Positions 59,308 to 60,198 of a stretch of DNA of 60,198 bases are shown piece by piece. The stretch is from positions 1-60,198 of the forward strand of contig DAIUFE010000009.1 of the NCBI GenBank assembly GCA_036844765.1, in the 5' to 3' direction. The stretch's first letter is position 1. Every line of letters begins with the position of its first letter. The notes under the pieces were generated by a model. That model did not search any database, was not told the origin of the DNA, and worked only from the letters and a program-made list of their open reading frames with translations. Origin of the DNA: Thermocaproicibacter sp036844765 (GTDB lineage Bacteria > Bacillota > Clostridia > Oscillospirales > Acutalibacteraceae). Position numbers and translations under genes: made by a program.

Positions 59308-60047
59308 GCTATTCCGCCTTCGCCCGGTATTACGACTGCCTGACGCGGAACGTGGACTATGCCGCCCGCGCCGATTATTTCTGCGCGGCGCTGGAGTGCC
59401 TGCGCCACCGCCCCGGCCTCACGCTGGACCTTGCGTGCGGCACGGGCAGCCTGACGCTGGAGCTGGCGAAGCGGGGCTTCGACGTCTTCGGGCTGGACGC
59501 TTCGCCCGAAATGCTCTCCGCCGCCCAGCGGAAAACCGCCGCCGCCGGCTTCCGCCCGCTGCTGATCTGCCAGAAAATGCAGGAGATGGACCTGTACGCC
59601 CCTGTGGACACCATGGTCTGCATGCTGGACAGCATCAACCACCTGACCGCGGCGGCCGACGTGCGGCAGACTTTCCGGCGGGCCGCGCGGTTCCTGAATC
59701 CGGGCGGATGCCTGCTGTTCGACGCGAACACGCGGTACAAGCACCGGTTCGTGCTGGCGGACCGCACCTATGTCTACGACATGGAGGAGGTCTATTGCGT
59801 CTGGCGGAACACCCGCGCGGAGCGCAACGGCCGCGTGGGGATTTCGCTGGATTTTTTCGAGCGGCGCGGGAACGTCTACGTCCGCAGTTTCGAGCGGTTC
59901 TACGAGCGCGCCTATCCCATCCGGACGCTCGTCTCCATGCTGGAGGGCGCGGGCCTCGAACCCGCCGCCGTGTGGCGCGACGGGGAGTTCCGGGTGCCCG
60001 GCCCCCGGACGGAGCGGATCGTGGTCGCGGCCCGGAAGCCGGCCTGA
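59304..60047 (+). CDS. Class I SAM-dependent methyltransferase
   Basis: 247 residues. SAM-binding motif I LDLACGTGSLTLELA, motif II FGLDASPEML, a middle MVCMLDSINHLT, and GGCLLFDANTRYKHRF after it. The Methyltransf_25 type with an extra C-terminal sheet is often a small-molecule or tRNA-linked enzyme; substrate unknown. Coupled to the YerC-like gene. Confidence 0.88.
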   Translation: MSYSAFARYYDCLTRNVDYAARADYFCAALECLRHRPGLTLDLACGTGSLTLELAKRGFDVFGLDASPEMLSAAQRKTAAAGFRPLLICQKMQEMDLYAPVDTMVCMLDSINHLTAAADVRQTFRRAARFLNPGGCLLFDANTRYKHRFVLADRTYVYDMEEVYCVWRNTRAERNGRVGISLDFFERRGNVYVRSFERFYERAYPIRTLVSMLEGAGLEPAAVWRDGEFRVPGPRTERIVVAARKPA

Positions 60048-60082
60048 TTTCCGCTGAAAATCAAAAAACCGGTCTGTTTCTG

Positions 60083-60111
60083 TTGACATCCGGCGGGGAA
60101 TATAGTATGAT
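60083..60111 (+). promoter_or_regulatory. Promoter of tRNA-Val
   Basis: TTGACA at 60083-60088, 17-nt spacer, TATGAT at 60106-60111. Confidence 0.88.
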
Positions 60112-60147
60112 AATAAACGTCGCTGATGCAATTCCAACGGCGGTGAC

Positions 60148-60198
60148 GGGAGCATAGCTCAGCTGGTTAGAGCACCTGCCTTACAAGCAGGGGGTCAT
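60148..60198 (+). tRNA. tRNA-Val (anticodon TAC), 3' part beyond window
   Basis: Acceptor 5' strand GGGAGCA, D arm GCTC/GAGC, anticodon stem CCTGC/GCAGG with loop CTTACAA, so the anticodon TAC at 60182-60184 decodes valine. The window ends in the variable region, after GGGTCAT. Confidence 0.93.

Overview
The window reads as chromosomal DNA of a GC-rich, endospore-forming member of the Clostridia, probably an Oscillospirales/Ruminococcaceae-like lineage. This is inferred from gene content and order, not from a marker search. Supporting content: a CwlJ/GerQ-type germination pair, a SpoIIQ-like M23 protein, a SigH-like sigma factor, DUF4364 and UPF0210/ACT genes, a V-type ATPase operon, the Firmicutes order rplS-lepB-rbgA-rnhB-yraN, and the order tig-clpP-clpX-lon-engB. 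Wobble positions are mostly G/C, so long antisense reading frames are common and were ignored. Promoters are mostly AT-rich islands with a 17-bp spacer.

Layout. 1-2756: end of a surface-sugar cluster (nucleotide-sugar dehydrogenase, non-hydrolysing 2-epimerase, GT4 glycosyltransferase). 2845-3528: a DUF3298 protein. 3690-8313: complete urea-type ABC transporter urtABCDE. 8383-11499 (minus): small USP-like protein, SpoIIQ-like M23 protein and an orphan oligopeptide-type lipoprotein. 11816-14221: a secreted multi-SH3 lysozyme-like protein. 14229-16961: comM, a SigH-like factor and a thioesterase. 17062-22432: ispD-ispF, a DUF3343/cysteine-desulfurase pair, and cdaA-cdaR-yqeY. 22618-26272: germination pair, pgeF, a radical SAM protein and a polysaccharide deacetylase. 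26269-32890: two P-type ATPases around an O-antigen-ligase-like membrane protein. 32927-34537: an XRE regulator divergent from a phosphatase-fold protein. 34587-43400 (minus): nine-gene V-type ATPase operon. 43590-45257 (minus): UPF0210 and ACT proteins. 45461-46990: tRNA-Trp, an inverted repeat, an XRE regulator and a DUF4364 protein. 47155-52286: rplS to thrC and a metallophosphoesterase. 52391-58865: trigger factor and ClpP/ClpX/Lon/EngB. 59002-60198: a YerC-like regulator, a methyltransferase and the 5' part of tRNA-Val.

How the parts work together. Most of the window is housekeeping: translation and protein export, protein quality control, isoprenoid precursors, c-di-AMP signalling and ion-motive ATPases. 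Several cell-envelope and spore functions are mixed in. No prophage, insertion sequence, CRISPR array or recognisable defence island is visible. I did not find a clear-cut new multi-gene system. The most unusual items are a lysozyme domain split by an inserted SH3 domain, a histidine-phosphatase-fold protein that has lost its second catalytic histidine beside a palindromic operator-like site, long perfect inverted repeats at the V-ATPase operon and after tRNA-Trp, and a repeated TGTGGTAnAAT extended -10 promoter.
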